From assembly GCA_017618195.1 (NCBI GenBank), contig JAFZUW010000067.1, positions 1-64,000 of the forward strand: 64,000 bases of DNA, in the 5' to 3' direction. This DNA is from Lachnospiraceae bacterium. Its GTDB lineage: Bacteria; Bacillota; Clostridia; Lachnospirales; Lachnospiraceae. The notes under the pieces are model-generated. The model ran no database searches. It was not told the DNA's origin and saw nothing but the letters and a program-made list of their open reading frames with translations. Positions within the stretch are counted from its first letter, which is position 1; each line of letters begins with the position of its first letter. Below, piece after piece: positions 26,525 through 35,778 of the stretch. The position numbers and the translations under genes are program-made.

Positions 26525-28498
26525 ATGTCTTTGAATAAGAAATCCGTTGACGATTTTTGTGCAAAGGGCAGAAGAGTATTGGTTCGCTGCGACTTTAACG
26601 TTCCGCTTAAGGCAGGCGTGATCACCGACGATACCCGTATCGTTGCGGCTCTTCCGACCATTAACAAGCTTTTGAACGACGGCGCAAAGGTTATCCTTTG
26701 TTCCCATCTCGGCAAGGTAAAGAACGGCCCCAATGAGGACGAGAGCCTTGCACCCGTAGCAAAGAGACTCGCTGAGAAACTCGGCAAGCCCGTTAACTTC
26801 GTTGCCGATTACAACGTAACCGGTGCTGCCGCTACCGCTGCAGTGGAAGCAATGAAGGAAGGCGATGTTGTTCTTCTTCAGAACACCCGTTTCCGCGGCT
26901 CCGAAGAGACCAAGAACGGCGAGGCTTTCAGCAAGGAACTTGCTGATCTTTGCGACGATTATGTATGTGACGCATTCGGCTCTTCCCACAGAGCTCATGC
27001 TTCCGTAGCAGGCGTTACCGACGTTGTACGCGCTAAGGGCGGCAACTGCGCTGTAGGTTACCTGATGCAGAAGGAGATCAACTTCCTCGGCAATGCCGTT
27101 GAGAATCCGGTTCGTCCTTTCGTAGCAATCCTCGGCGGTGCAAAAGTTGCTGACAAGCTGAACGTTATCAACAACCTTCTTGAGAAGTGCGATACGCTCA
27201 TCATCGGCGGCGGTATGGCATTTACCTTCCTCAAGGCTAAGGGCTATGAGATCGGTAAGTCCCTCGTTGATCTTGAGAAGATTGATTACTGTAAGGAAAT
27301 GATGGCTAAGGCCGAGAAGCTCGGTAAGAACCTTCTTCTTCCGATCGATACCGGTATTGCCGCAGGCTTCCCGAACCCGATCGATGCTCCGATCGACGTA
27401 ACGTACGTTGATTCCGACAAGATTCCGGCTGACATGGAAGGCCTTGATATCGGACCTAAGACCTGCAAGCTTTTCGCGGATGCCGCTAAGGCAGCGAAGA
27501 CCGTTGTATGGAACGGACCGATGGGCGTATTCGAGAACCCCGTTCTTGCAAAGGGTACGATCGCCGTTGCCGAGGCTCTTGCTGAGGCTGAGGCTACCAC
27601 GATCATCGGCGGCGGTGATTCCGCTGCAGCCTGCAACCAGCTCGGCTTTGCAGACAAGATGAGCCACATCTCCACCAGCGGCGGTGCTTCCCTTGAGTTC
27701 CTTGAGGGTAAGGAGCTTCCGGGTGTTGCTGCTGCGGACGACGTATGCGGCCGTAAGAAGATCATCGCAGGCAACTGGAAGATGAACATGACCCCCACCC
27801 AGGCTGTTGAGCTTTGCGGAACCCTTAAGGATCTCGTAAAGAACGACGACGTGGATGTTGTATACTGCGTACCGGCTATCGACATCGTACCGGTTGTTGC
27901 AGCCGTTAAGGACAGCAACGTTAAGGTCGGCGCCGAGAACTTCTACATTGAAGACAAGGGTGCATTTACCGGCGAGATTTCCGCCCCGATGCTTCTTGAC
28001 GCAGGCGTTGAGTATGTGATCATCGGTCACTCCGAGAGAAGAGACATCTTCGGTGAGAACGACATCCTCATCAATGCAAAGGTTAAGAAGGCATTTGCAG
28101 CAGGTCTTAAGCCGATTCTCTGCTGCGGTGAGTCTCTGGCTCTCCGTAAGGCAGGCACCTACAAGGAATGGATCCGTCGCCAGATCAAGTGGGATCTTGA
28201 CGGCATCTGCGCTTGCAATGTAAAGAATCTTGTAATCGCTTACGAGCCCATCTGGGCAATCGGTACCGGCGAGACCGCAACGGCAGAACAGGCTCAGGAA
28301 GTCTGCAAGCTGATCCGTGACTACATCGCAGAGCTCTATGATGCAGATACCGCTGCCAAGGTTCGCATCCAGTACGGCGGCTCCATGAATGCCGGCAACG
28401 CGGCAGAGCTTCTTGCAATGCCCGACATCGACGGCGGCCTGATCGGCGGCGCTTCCCTGAAGGCTGACTTCGGCAAGATCGTTAACTACAACAAGTAA
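26525..28498 (+). CDS. pgk-tpi: Phosphoglycerate kinase/triosephosphate isomerase fusion
   Basis: 657 residues in one uninterrupted frame. Residues 1 to about 405 are a full phosphoglycerate kinase: [62 protein letters not shown]. From about 415 a complete triosephosphate isomerase follows: [10 protein letters not shown] (catalytic Lys), [10 protein letters not shown] (His), [11 protein letters not shown] (Glu), RIQYGGSMN. The junction is short. Such fusions are known from Thermotoga, but separate genes are the rule in Clostridia. ATG 26525 follows AGGAGGATACAG. The fusion would couple two adjacent glycolytic steps on one chain. Codon use is again of the high-expression type. Confidence 0.96.
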   Translation: MSLNKKSVDDFCAKGRRVLVRCDFNVPLKAGVITDDTRIVAALPTINKLLNDGAKVILCSHLGKVKNGPNEDESLAPVAKRLAEKLGKPVNFVADYNVTGAAATAAVEAMKEGDVVLLQNTRFRGSEETKNGEAFSKELADLCDDYVCDAFGSSHRAHASVAGVTDVVRAKGGNCAVGYLMQKEINFLGNAVENPVRPFVAILGGAKVADKLNVINNLLEKCDTLIIGGGMAFTFLKAKGYEIGKSLVDLEKIDYCKEMMAKAEKLGKNLLLPIDTGIAAGFPNPIDAPIDVTYVDSDKIPADMEGLDIGPKTCKLFADAAKAAKTVVWNGPMGVFENPVLAKGTIAVAEALAEAEATTIIGGGDSAAACNQLGFADKMSHISTSGGASLEFLEGKELPGVAAADDVCGRKKIIAGNWKMNMTPTQAVELCGTLKDLVKNDDVDVVYCVPAIDIVPVVAAVKDSNVKVGAENFYIEDKGAFTGEISAPMLLDAGVEYVIIGHSERRDIFGENDILINAKVKKAFAAGLKPILCCGESLALRKAGTYKEWIRRQIKWDLDGICACNVKNLVIAYEPIWAIGTGETATAEQAQEVCKLIRDYIAELYDADTAAKVRIQYGGSMNAGNAAELLAMPDIDGGLIGGASLKADFGKIVNYNK

Positions 28499-28565
28499 TT
28501 CGAAAGAATTCAAAAATTGGAAAGACTGTCTGTTGTTATGTCTTCAGGCGGTCTTTCTCCGTAAG

Positions 28566-28596
28566 CACGGCGGTTTTCGGACCGCCGTGTTTTTTT
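28566..28596 (+). terminator. Intrinsic terminator of pgk-tpi
   Basis: A 9-bp stem (28566-28574 with 28581-28589), 6-nt loop, seven T. A weaker hairpin precedes it. Confidence 0.9.
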
Positions 28597-28662
28597 ATGT
28601 TAGAAAAAGGAAAATATTCCGTCATTTTCCACCGTAAAAGTAAAACAACGTATGGGCAAATC

Positions 28663-28691
28663 TTGACGAAAAAGGTGTTTTGTGATATAAC
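28663..28691 (+). promoter_or_regulatory. Promoter of the opp operon
   Basis: -35 TTGACG (28663-28668), 17-bp spacer, -10 TATAAC (28686-28691), 61 bp before the oppA ATG. Confidence 0.78.
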
Positions 28692-28751
28692 AAATGCCAT
28701 AGTATGCACAATACTAAATATTTTTTCTTATCACTTTAATAAGGAGACATT

Positions 28752-30941
28752 ATGAGAAGAGTGAAGAAAACTGTGGCAGTTGCGCTTGCCGCAATGATGT
28801 CTGTTTCGCTTCTTGCTTGTACCAAGAAGGCAGATACCACCCCCACTACGGAAACTACTCCGACCGAATATGCTACGGGTGCGATCGTTCCGACCGATGA
28901 CCCCAACAAGAAGCCCGTTGTTCTGACGGATTATGAGGCAATTTACAATGCAAACCTCTCCGAGTTTAACGATGCGCTTGAAGTGGCTGAGGCGGAGGTA
29001 AAGAATGTATCCCGTCGTTTCGCTTTGGAAGCAATCGCTGAGGCGAAACTGATGGAGTCTGCGGTTTATATCCCCGGAACTTCCGACGGCGGCGCTTATG
29101 CAATCAGCCGTGTTGCGCCCTACACCGTAGGCAACTGTTACTGGGGTAACGATTCCGATCGTTATCACCAGGCAATCGTGGTTACCGGCAATCCGATTAA
29201 GCCGGCTGACCGTGATGTTCTGAAGGCCAAATGGCATGAACTGAAGGGTACCGGTACGTATGAGGCTTTTGTTAAGCAGTATCTCACCGAGAAGGGTTAT
29301 ACGATTAAGAAAACTTATACGCTTCCTTACAACTCCGACCCGAGAACATGGGATATTCTGAACACCTATCGTGCTGCTGATGCACGTGCGATCATCAATA
29401 CGTTCGACAACCTGATCGAGTACAATACCGAAGGAACCATGAGCCCTGCTCTTGCAGAGAGCTGGACCGTAAGCGACGACGGTATTACCTATACCTTCAA
29501 GATTCGTCAGGGTGCTACCTGGGTTGATTCTCAGGGACGTTACATTGCCGACGTTACGGCAGAAGATTTTGTTACCGGAATGCAGCATTGTCTGGATTGC
29601 GGTTACACGGCTTCCCTTGTAGCCGGCGTTATCAAGGGTGCCGCGGAATACATTGACGGTGAAATCGTTGATTTTTCACAGGTTGGTGTAAAGGCTACCG
29701 ACAAGTATACGCTTGTTTATACGCTTGAGCAGGCTACTCCTTACTTCATGACCATGATGGCATACAACCCGTTCGCTCCCATGAACAAGCAGTACTTTGA
29801 ATCTCAGGGCGGCGCGCTTGGTCAGGATGCATGGGCGGAAGCGAAGGAAGGTACCAATCTTAAGTACGGTACCGATAAGGATCATATCGCATACTGCGGT
29901 CCTTACCTTGTAACCAATGCTACGAAGAACAGCAAGATCGTATTCTCTGCTAACCCCAGCTACTGGAACAAGGACAATATTAACATTTCCACAATTACCT
30001 GGCTTTACAACGACGGCAAAGATTCCACGAAGAACTACAAGGATATGAAGGCCGAAGTGATTGACGGCTGCGGTCTTAATGCCGAGTCTCTTAAGCTTGC
30101 TCAGGAAGACGGCTGGTTTGATCTTTACCATTATACTTCCGGTACCGATGCTACCGCGTTCGGTTCCTTCCTCAACCTCTATCGTCAGGCTTACGCACTG
30201 GTTTCCGATGAGAAGGCAGTTGTTTCCGCTTTGACGGATGAGCAGAAGGATCTTGCAAACCTCTGCCTGCAGAATGTTCATTTCCGCAGAGCTTTGGCAT
30301 TCTCTTATGACCGTATTGCATACAATGCACAGGTAACCGGCGATGATCTTGCCGCCCTGTCCGTTATTAACTCCTACACGCCCGGTAACTTTGTACAGCT
30401 GACCGAGGATGTTACGGTTGATATCAATGGCAAGAGCACGACCTTCAAGGCCGGCACTTACTACGGCGCGATCATGCAGGCGCAGATCGATGCAGACGGT
30501 GTTCCGATGAAGGTTTGGGATCCGACTCTTGAGTCGGGTGCCGGAAGCAGCGCAGGTTTCGACGGCTGGTTCAATCCGGATAATGCCGTAGCTGAATTGA
30601 AGAAGGCTGCGGAAGAACTCCAGATTACGATTGACAAGGATCATCCGGTTCATTTGGAACTTCCTTATCCGTCGTCCATCAGTACCTATGCAAACCGTGC
30701 GAACGCTCTGAAGAAGTCTGTTGAGACCTCTACGGGCGGTGCCATCATTATTGACCTTCTTGATACCATTAATGATGATAACTGGTATGAGGCCGGTTAC
30801 TATACCGACGCCGGTGATCAGTGTGACTATAACATTTATGACGTATCCGGATGGGGCCCTGACTACGGTGATCCCAAGACCTATCTTGACACGTTCCTGC
30901 CTGTTGTCGGTGACATGATTCACATGTGCGGACTTTGGTAA
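28752..30941 (+). CDS. oppA: Oligopeptide-type ABC substrate-binding lipoprotein, apparently circularly permuted
   Basis: 729 residues with a lipoprotein signal (lipobox LLAC, Cys23) and a Thr/Pro/Glu-rich tether to about 55. The normal start of the SBP_bac_5 fold appears only near residue 187 (KTYTLPYNSDPRTWD, then MSPALAESWTVSDDGITYTF). The chain ends at DPKTYLDTFLPVV plus 11 residues, where such proteins usually continue for another 100-150 residues. The segment at about 60-150 (AEVKNVSRRFALEAIAEAKL, SAVYIP, GGAYAISRVAP) looks like that missing C-terminal part. I infer a circular permutation. No continuation of the fold was found downstream in any frame. It binds a solute, presumably peptide, for OppBCDF. 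Confidence 0.85.
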   Translation: MRRVKKTVAVALAAMMSVSLLACTKKADTTPTTETTPTEYATGAIVPTDDPNKKPVVLTDYEAIYNANLSEFNDALEVAEAEVKNVSRRFALEAIAEAKLMESAVYIPGTSDGGAYAISRVAPYTVGNCYWGNDSDRYHQAIVVTGNPIKPADRDVLKAKWHELKGTGTYEAFVKQYLTEKGYTIKKTYTLPYNSDPRTWDILNTYRAADARAIINTFDNLIEYNTEGTMSPALAESWTVSDDGITYTFKIRQGATWVDSQGRYIADVTAEDFVTGMQHCLDCGYTASLVAGVIKGAAEYIDGEIVDFSQVGVKATDKYTLVYTLEQATPYFMTMMAYNPFAPMNKQYFESQGGALGQDAWAEAKEGTNLKYGTDKDHIAYCGPYLVTNATKNSKIVFSANPSYWNKDNINISTITWLYNDGKDSTKNYKDMKAEVIDGCGLNAESLKLAQEDGWFDLYHYTSGTDATAFGSFLNLYRQAYALVSDEKAVVSALTDEQKDLANLCLQNVHFRRALAFSYDRIAYNAQVTGDDLAALSVINSYTPGNFVQLTEDVTVDINGKSTTFKAGTYYGAIMQAQIDADGVPMKVWDPTLESGAGSSAGFDGWFNPDNAVAELKKAAEELQITIDKDHPVHLELPYPSSISTYANRANALKKSVETSTGGAIIIDLLDTINDDNWYEAGYYTDAGDQCDYNIYDVSGWGPDYGDPKTYLDTFLPVVGDMIHMCGLW

Positions 30942-30959
30942 GACAATGAATTAATGTTT

Positions 30960-30993
30960 GGGGAGGATGTGAAAAGCATCCTCCCCTTTTCTC
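30960..30993 (+). terminator. Terminator between oppA and oppB
   Basis: A perfect 10-bp stem (30960-30969 with 30977-30986), 7-nt loop, then TTTTCTCTTT. It probably makes oppA more abundant than the membrane subunits, a common arrangement for binding proteins. Confidence 0.85.
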
Positions 30994-31084
30994 TTTATTT
31001 TCGCATTTTTTCTCTATACAAAACAGAATAAAAAGTGTAAAATATATGTTGTTTATTTAATTCTTCCCGATGTGAGATGAAACC

Positions 31085-32698
31085 ATGAAAAAATACTTAC
31101 TGAAACGTATTATCGGCGGACTGCTGTCCATTGTTGCGGTAGTGGCCATTGTTATGATTCTGATTTATTCCCTGATGGATCGGAAGCAGATCTTTAAGGG
31201 AGATCCGATGTATTCGAAAAAGCAGAGCAACGAGAAAGTGACCTATATGTATTCCAGATGGGAAGCATATGGGTATGTTGACATGGTCTATTATGCCGAT
31301 TACATGATGGAACTCCTTCGTGACGGTACGATTACTCAGGAAGAGTTTGACAATACTACTTATCCGCGAAACGGGAAGATTACGAAGGATCTTACGAAGG
31401 AATATATTCAGAAGTTTAAAGATACCTATACAGCTAAAGGATATACCGTGATTGAACTTCCTGCCGACATGATGTCGGGCGGGAAGAAGCTTAAGACCGG
31501 CGGTGCGGCAAAGCTCTTTGTATACCGGGACATTCCGGTGACGACACGTCTGGTTAAGTACTTTAAATCCCTGTTCTTTTTTGACTCGATTCATTACGTT
31601 CCCGAAGAAGATGATATAGGAGAGAGAAAACTTACGTTCACCCTGCATGATCCGCTGAATGCAACGTATGCGGAAGACGGTACGGTGATTTCAAAGAAGT
31701 TTTCTCCGGCAATCATCGGCAACGGAACCCGCAGCAAGTACCTGCTGTATTTTGATAAGGAATTTCCGTATATTCATCAGAATTTCCTGACGCTGCGTCT
31801 CGGTACATCTTATGCCGGAGAAGACGGCGTCGATATTTGGGAGAGTATGACGACGTCCCAGGGAACCTATTCGATGAAGTCGGTTACCTACCCGTCCGGC
31901 TTGACGGAGAAAAGTGCCGACAACCTGCATACGGCAACATACCAGAAGGATTCCCTGGAATCCAATATGGTTTACAAAGGGCGTTTTACGGATGACTATA
32001 CGATTACACAGACGTATAAGAAGGGCATGTCCCGTGTGGGATACTCTTTTGTGATCGGTATTCTTGCGACAATTCTTGCCTATTCGCTCGGACTTCCGTT
32101 TGGAATCTGGATGGCGCTTCGCAAGGACAAGCTGGTAGACAAGATCGGAACGGCATACAACATTTTCATTCTTGCCGTTCCCTCGCTGGCATACATCTTT
32201 ATGTTCAAGGCAATCGGTATGTCAAGATTCAATCTGCCGCAGTTTGATATGGACTTTACCGGCAAGCAGGCCAAGCTGATGTACATCCTTCCGATTATTT
32301 CACTGGCATTGCCTTCGGTTGCGGGTTTGATGAAGTGGCTGCGCCGGTATATGGTTGATCAGATGAATTCGGATTACGTTAAGTTCGCGCGGTCCGGCGG
32401 TTTGTCGGAAGGCGAAATCTTCCGGAAACATATTCTGAAAAATGCGATGATCCCGATCATTCACGGTATTCCGGGAAGCGTTCTCGGAGCGATGGTCGGC
32501 GCCATTATTACCGAGCGTGTTTATGCCGTTCCCGGTGCCGGCAACCTTTTGACCGACGCCATCAACAATTATGATAACGGCGTAATTGTCGGAATTACAC
32601 TGTTCTATGCAACCCTCAGCGTTGTCGGACTGCTTCTCGGAGATATCCTGATGGCAGTAGCCGACCCGCGTATCTCATTTGACACGAAAGAAAGGTGA
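31085..32698 (+). CDS. oppB: Oligopeptide ABC transporter permease with a very large ectodomain
   Basis: 537 residues, against about 310 for typical OppB. The first helix is at about 10-30; the next starts only near 320 (MSRVGYSFVIGILATILAY). That leaves roughly 285 extracytoplasmic residues where about 70-100 are usual. The C-terminal part is a normal permease core with the coupling motif in YVKFARSGGLSEGEIFRKHILKNA. The loop is rich in Tyr, Lys and Thr and I do not recognise a domain in it. It probably contacts the unusual OppA. A weak GTGAGATG ribosome site precedes the ATG. The stop is followed 6 bp later by oppC. Confidence 0.9.
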   Translation: MKKYLLKRIIGGLLSIVAVVAIVMILIYSLMDRKQIFKGDPMYSKKQSNEKVTYMYSRWEAYGYVDMVYYADYMMELLRDGTITQEEFDNTTYPRNGKITKDLTKEYIQKFKDTYTAKGYTVIELPADMMSGGKKLKTGGAAKLFVYRDIPVTTRLVKYFKSLFFFDSIHYVPEEDDIGERKLTFTLHDPLNATYAEDGTVISKKFSPAIIGNGTRSKYLLYFDKEFPYIHQNFLTLRLGTSYAGEDGVDIWESMTTSQGTYSMKSVTYPSGLTEKSADNLHTATYQKDSLESNMVYKGRFTDDYTITQTYKKGMSRVGYSFVIGILATILAYSLGLPFGIWMALRKDKLVDKIGTAYNIFILAVPSLAYIFMFKAIGMSRFNLPQFDMDFTGKQAKLMYILPIISLALPSVAGLMKWLRRYMVDQMNSDYVKFARSGGLSEGEIFRKHILKNAMIPIIHGIPGSVLGAMVGAIITERVYAVPGAGNLLTDAINNYDNGVIVGITLFYATLSVVGLLLGDILMAVADPRISFDTKER

Positions 32699-32703
32699 TC
32701 CAC

Positions 32704-33687
32704 ATGAACGACGAATTGTTTGATTTAAGCGATCTCGGCATGTCGGAAGAGGAATTGTTCTCCCCGATCAGTCATGACGATCTGGAATCCGAAAAGATCA
32801 CCGCACCGCGTTATTCCTACTGGAAATCGGTATTCCGCGTGTTCTTTCGGAATAAGATGAATATTTTTGCGCTTGCCCTTTTGGCTGTCGTTATTGCGTT
32901 TGCTTATATCTATCCGCAGGTAACGCATTACGATCCGATGGCGAATATTCTGGATTCTTCATCCAAACATCTGAGCCCGAAGAGCGCAATTGAAAAATAC
33001 GGTCTGAGCACGCATTCCATTCTCGGAACGGGTGCGTCCGGCCAGTCCACATTTGACGCCGTATGGTACGGTTCCCAGATTTCACTTTCTCTGGCGTTTA
33101 TCTGCGCGGCAATCAATATGACCATCGGAATTCTTCTCGGCGCTGTCTGGGGCTTCTCGAAGAAGGTAGACATGTTTATGACGATGGTATATCAGATCAT
33201 CGCCAACGTCCCCGGAATTCTCATCATGGCCGTTATGGTAATGCTGTTCACTCCGGGCTTCTGGACCATGGTATTTGCCATGACGGTAACCGGATGGCTC
33301 GGACTGGCGTATTTTATCCGTACGCAGGTGCTGATCATTCGTGACCGCGAGTACAATGTTGCTTCCCGCTGTCTCGGCACGCCGATCCTCCGGCTTACGG
33401 TCAAGAACATCCTGCCGTTCATGACGTCGGTTATCATGCTTCTTCTTGCCGAGGAGATTCCGGCATACATTTCCGCCGAAGTATTCCTTTCTTATATCGG
33501 CTTCAGCATGGGAACAAAGACTGTTTCCCTCGGACGGTTAATCGAAATGACGCAGAGTTCGATGATGGTTCCCGGATGGAAACTGGAGTTCTGGGCACCG
33601 GTATTTCTGTGCTCATTAATTACACTTGTGCTTTATCTCGTCGGACAGAACCTCGGTGATGCTTCCGATCCGAGAACGCATATGTGA
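32704..33687 (+). CDS. oppC: Oligopeptide ABC transporter permease
   Basis: 327 residues, normal OppC length. An acidic N-terminal cytoplasmic stretch (1-40) precedes the first helix (about 50-68), then an outer loop with HSILGTGASGQSTFD, and five more helices. The coupling motif is in YNVASRCLGTPILRLTVKNI. The C-terminus NLGDASDPRTHM is typical. ATG 32704 has AAAGGTG 5-6 bp before it; a GTG at 32695 overlaps the oppB stop and is the less likely start. Confidence 0.93.
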   Translation: MNDELFDLSDLGMSEEELFSPISHDDLESEKITAPRYSYWKSVFRVFFRNKMNIFALALLAVVIAFAYIYPQVTHYDPMANILDSSSKHLSPKSAIEKYGLSTHSILGTGASGQSTFDAVWYGSQISLSLAFICAAINMTIGILLGAVWGFSKKVDMFMTMVYQIIANVPGILIMAVMVMLFTPGFWTMVFAMTVTGWLGLAYFIRTQVLIIRDREYNVASRCLGTPILRLTVKNILPFMTSVIMLLLAEEIPAYISAEVFLSYIGFSMGTKTVSLGRLIEMTQSSMMVPGWKLEFWAPVFLCSLITLVLYLVGQNLGDASDPRTHM

Positions 33688-33698
33688 GGAGGTACGGG

Positions 33699-35777
33699 AT
33701 GGAAGAGAAGAATAAACTGTTGTCCATTCGCGACCTCGTCGTGAAGTTCCGTGTCCGCGGCCGTATTCTGACCGCAATCCGCGGAATCTCGCTTGATATT
33801 TACGAGAATGAGTCGATAGCAATCGTAGGTGAGTCCGGTTCCGGAAAGTCCGTATTCACGAAGACATTTGCCGGCATGCTTGACGGGAACGGTTTCATTG
33901 ATCAGGGAAGCATTCAGTTCTTTGATAAAACGCTCTCGGCAACGACCGTATTCTACCCGGCATCCGTTGAGAGACGCATTTCCGATCTTACGAACAGACT
34001 GAACCGCGCCTGCGTTGAGGAAAAGCTGAAAAAGGATGCGTCTTCTGCCGATAAAACGGGTAAAATGTCCCGCGCTTCGGAGGACCTTGATGCAGAAACG
34101 CTTAAGAGAAACCGCGAGATTGCGCGTGAGATCGCATTATATGTTGACGGCATGGGAATGAAGAAGAATTCCGCCGCCAAGAGCATTGTTAATGAATTGG
34201 TCCGTGAGATCCGCGACGGGGGCGATATTTCAAAGCCCGATGTCCGGGCCAAATGCTATAAACTGTCGGAAGGCAATGAGTGGCGCCTGATCGAGAGATT
34301 TACGCGCAGACTGAATTCCGCATCAATCTATGAAGCCGGTGCGCCGATTTACCGTCAGATGCAGAAGCTCGACGAGGAGAAGAAGGAAAAGGGCAGGCTT
34401 CCCGAGGAGGAATACAAGGTTTTCCAGAACAAGCTGGACGACCTGATGTTCCGTAAGACCGAGAGTTTCAACTACCGTCAGACGCTTGATCCGCATACCC
34501 AGAAGGATGAGATCAAAAAGATTGACGCAGAGCAGAAGAAGTTTGCCGAGGAAATAAAGAAGACCGAAGCGGAACTCAAAAATGCACAGAAGGCGAAGAA
34601 GGATGCCCTCAAATCCGATACCGCTTATCTGCAGTCCTGGTATGAGCGGAAGGAGAAACTGAAGAAGGAGTATTCGCAGGCGCTGCTGAATACCGAGATT
34701 ACGGAATCCACGAAGAAAAGAAACCGTACACTCGCAAGGGAAATCGTTCTTTCGGTAGGACGCTTCCCGTTCTTCCGTAAAGTTTCCAACATTCAGGCCA
34801 TTTTTAAGAAGCTTGAGCAGGGAATGAAGGAAGGAATCAATCTTTCCGACCCCGCAGAGCGCGAGAAACTGTACAGCGACATTACCTTCCGTGTAGAGTT
34901 TAAGGAAGAAAACGAGAACGGCTACAACGGATTTGCGAATATCGACCTTGCAAAGATGAAGTACGCGGGCGACTGGATGGAAGTGCGCGGCGAGCGGATC
35001 GCTACCGTATTCCAGGACCCGATGACTTCTCTGAACCCGATCATCACGATCGGAAAGCAGATTACGTCTGTCATCATCAAGCACCAGCACTGCTCGGAAG
35101 CAGAAGCAAGAAAGCGTGCGCTGGTCTTAATGAAAAAGGTCGGAATACCGAACGCGGAGAAGCGTTTCGACGATTATCCGTTCCAGTATTCGGGCGGTAT
35201 GCGTCAGCGTATCGTAATTGCAATCGCGCTTTCCTGTCAGCCGAAGATTCTGATCTGCGACGAGCCCACTACGGCTCTTGACGTAACAATCCAGGCGCAG
35301 ATTCTGAAGCTGATCAAAGACCTGCAGAAGGAATTCGGTTATACGATCGTATTCATTACGCATGACCTCGGCGTGGTTGCCAACATCGCCGACCGTGTTG
35401 CGGTTTTGTATGCCGGTCAGATTGTCGAACTCGGCAAAGTCGAAGAGGTCTTTTACGACCCGAAGCACCCGTATACGTGGGCGCTTCTGTCGAGTCTTCC
35501 GCAGCTTGCGCAGCGCAATACGAAGCTGTTCTCGATTCAGGGAACGCCGCCGTCTCTTTACAACAAGATCATCGGCGATCCGTTTGCACCGCGTAACCAG
35601 TACTGCATGAAGATCGACACATTGAAGGAGCCGCCGTATTTTCCGGTGAGCGATACGCATATTGCAAAGACGTGGCTTCTCGATCCGAGATCTCCGAAGG
35701 TCGATAAGCCCGAGATCATCTGCAATATTCATGAAAAGCTGATGAGAACCTATCATATTACAGAAGGAGAGCAGTAA
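33699..35777 (+). CDS. oppD: Oligopeptide ABC transporter ATPase with a ~340-residue insertion
   Basis: 692 residues, twice the usual OppD size. Walker A GESGSGKS is at 44-51, but the Q-loop [13 protein letters not shown] comes only at 435-447 instead of about 50 residues later. The rest is standard: signature YSGGMRQR (497-504), Walker [13 protein letters not shown] (517-528), H-loop FITHD, and a C-terminal OppD extension with RNQYCM. The insertion (about 83-425) is charged, largely helical and coiled-coil-like. It holds a duplicated module: [14 protein letters not shown] (from 136) and [14 protein letters not shown] (from 340), each followed by a similar ~40-residue helix ending near KCY/KLY. 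The ATPase motifs are intact, so it should be active. ATG 33699 follows GAGGAGGTACGGG. Confidence 0.92.
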   Translation: MEEKNKLLSIRDLVVKFRVRGRILTAIRGISLDIYENESIAIVGESGSGKSVFTKTFAGMLDGNGFIDQGSIQFFDKTLSATTVFYPASVERRISDLTNRLNRACVEEKLKKDASSADKTGKMSRASEDLDAETLKRNREIAREIALYVDGMGMKKNSAAKSIVNELVREIRDGGDISKPDVRAKCYKLSEGNEWRLIERFTRRLNSASIYEAGAPIYRQMQKLDEEKKEKGRLPEEEYKVFQNKLDDLMFRKTESFNYRQTLDPHTQKDEIKKIDAEQKKFAEEIKKTEAELKNAQKAKKDALKSDTAYLQSWYERKEKLKKEYSQALLNTEITESTKKRNRTLAREIVLSVGRFPFFRKVSNIQAIFKKLEQGMKEGINLSDPAEREKLYSDITFRVEFKEENENGYNGFANIDLAKMKYAGDWMEVRGERIATVFQDPMTSLNPIITIGKQITSVIIKHQHCSEAEARKRALVLMKKVGIPNAEKRFDDYPFQYSGGMRQRIVIAIALSCQPKILICDEPTTALDVTIQAQILKLIKDLQKEFGYTIVFITHDLGVVANIADRVAVLYAGQIVELGKVEEVFYDPKHPYTWALLSSLPQLAQRNTKLFSIQGTPPSLYNKIIGDPFAPRNQYCMKIDTLKEPPYFPVSDTHIAKTWLLDPRSPKVDKPEIICNIHEKLMRTYHITEGEQ

Positions 35778-35778
35778 C

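Noticed and set aside
26438-28513. A 691-codon open frame on the minus strand across pgk-tpi
   Set aside because: It mirrors a fully recognisable enzyme gene on the plus strand, has no ribosome site and no known motif. Codon bias of the real gene leaves the antisense frame open.
30942-31084. A frameshifted remainder of oppA after its stop codon
   Set aside because: No frame in this stretch continues the binding-protein fold; it holds a terminator and AT-rich DNA.
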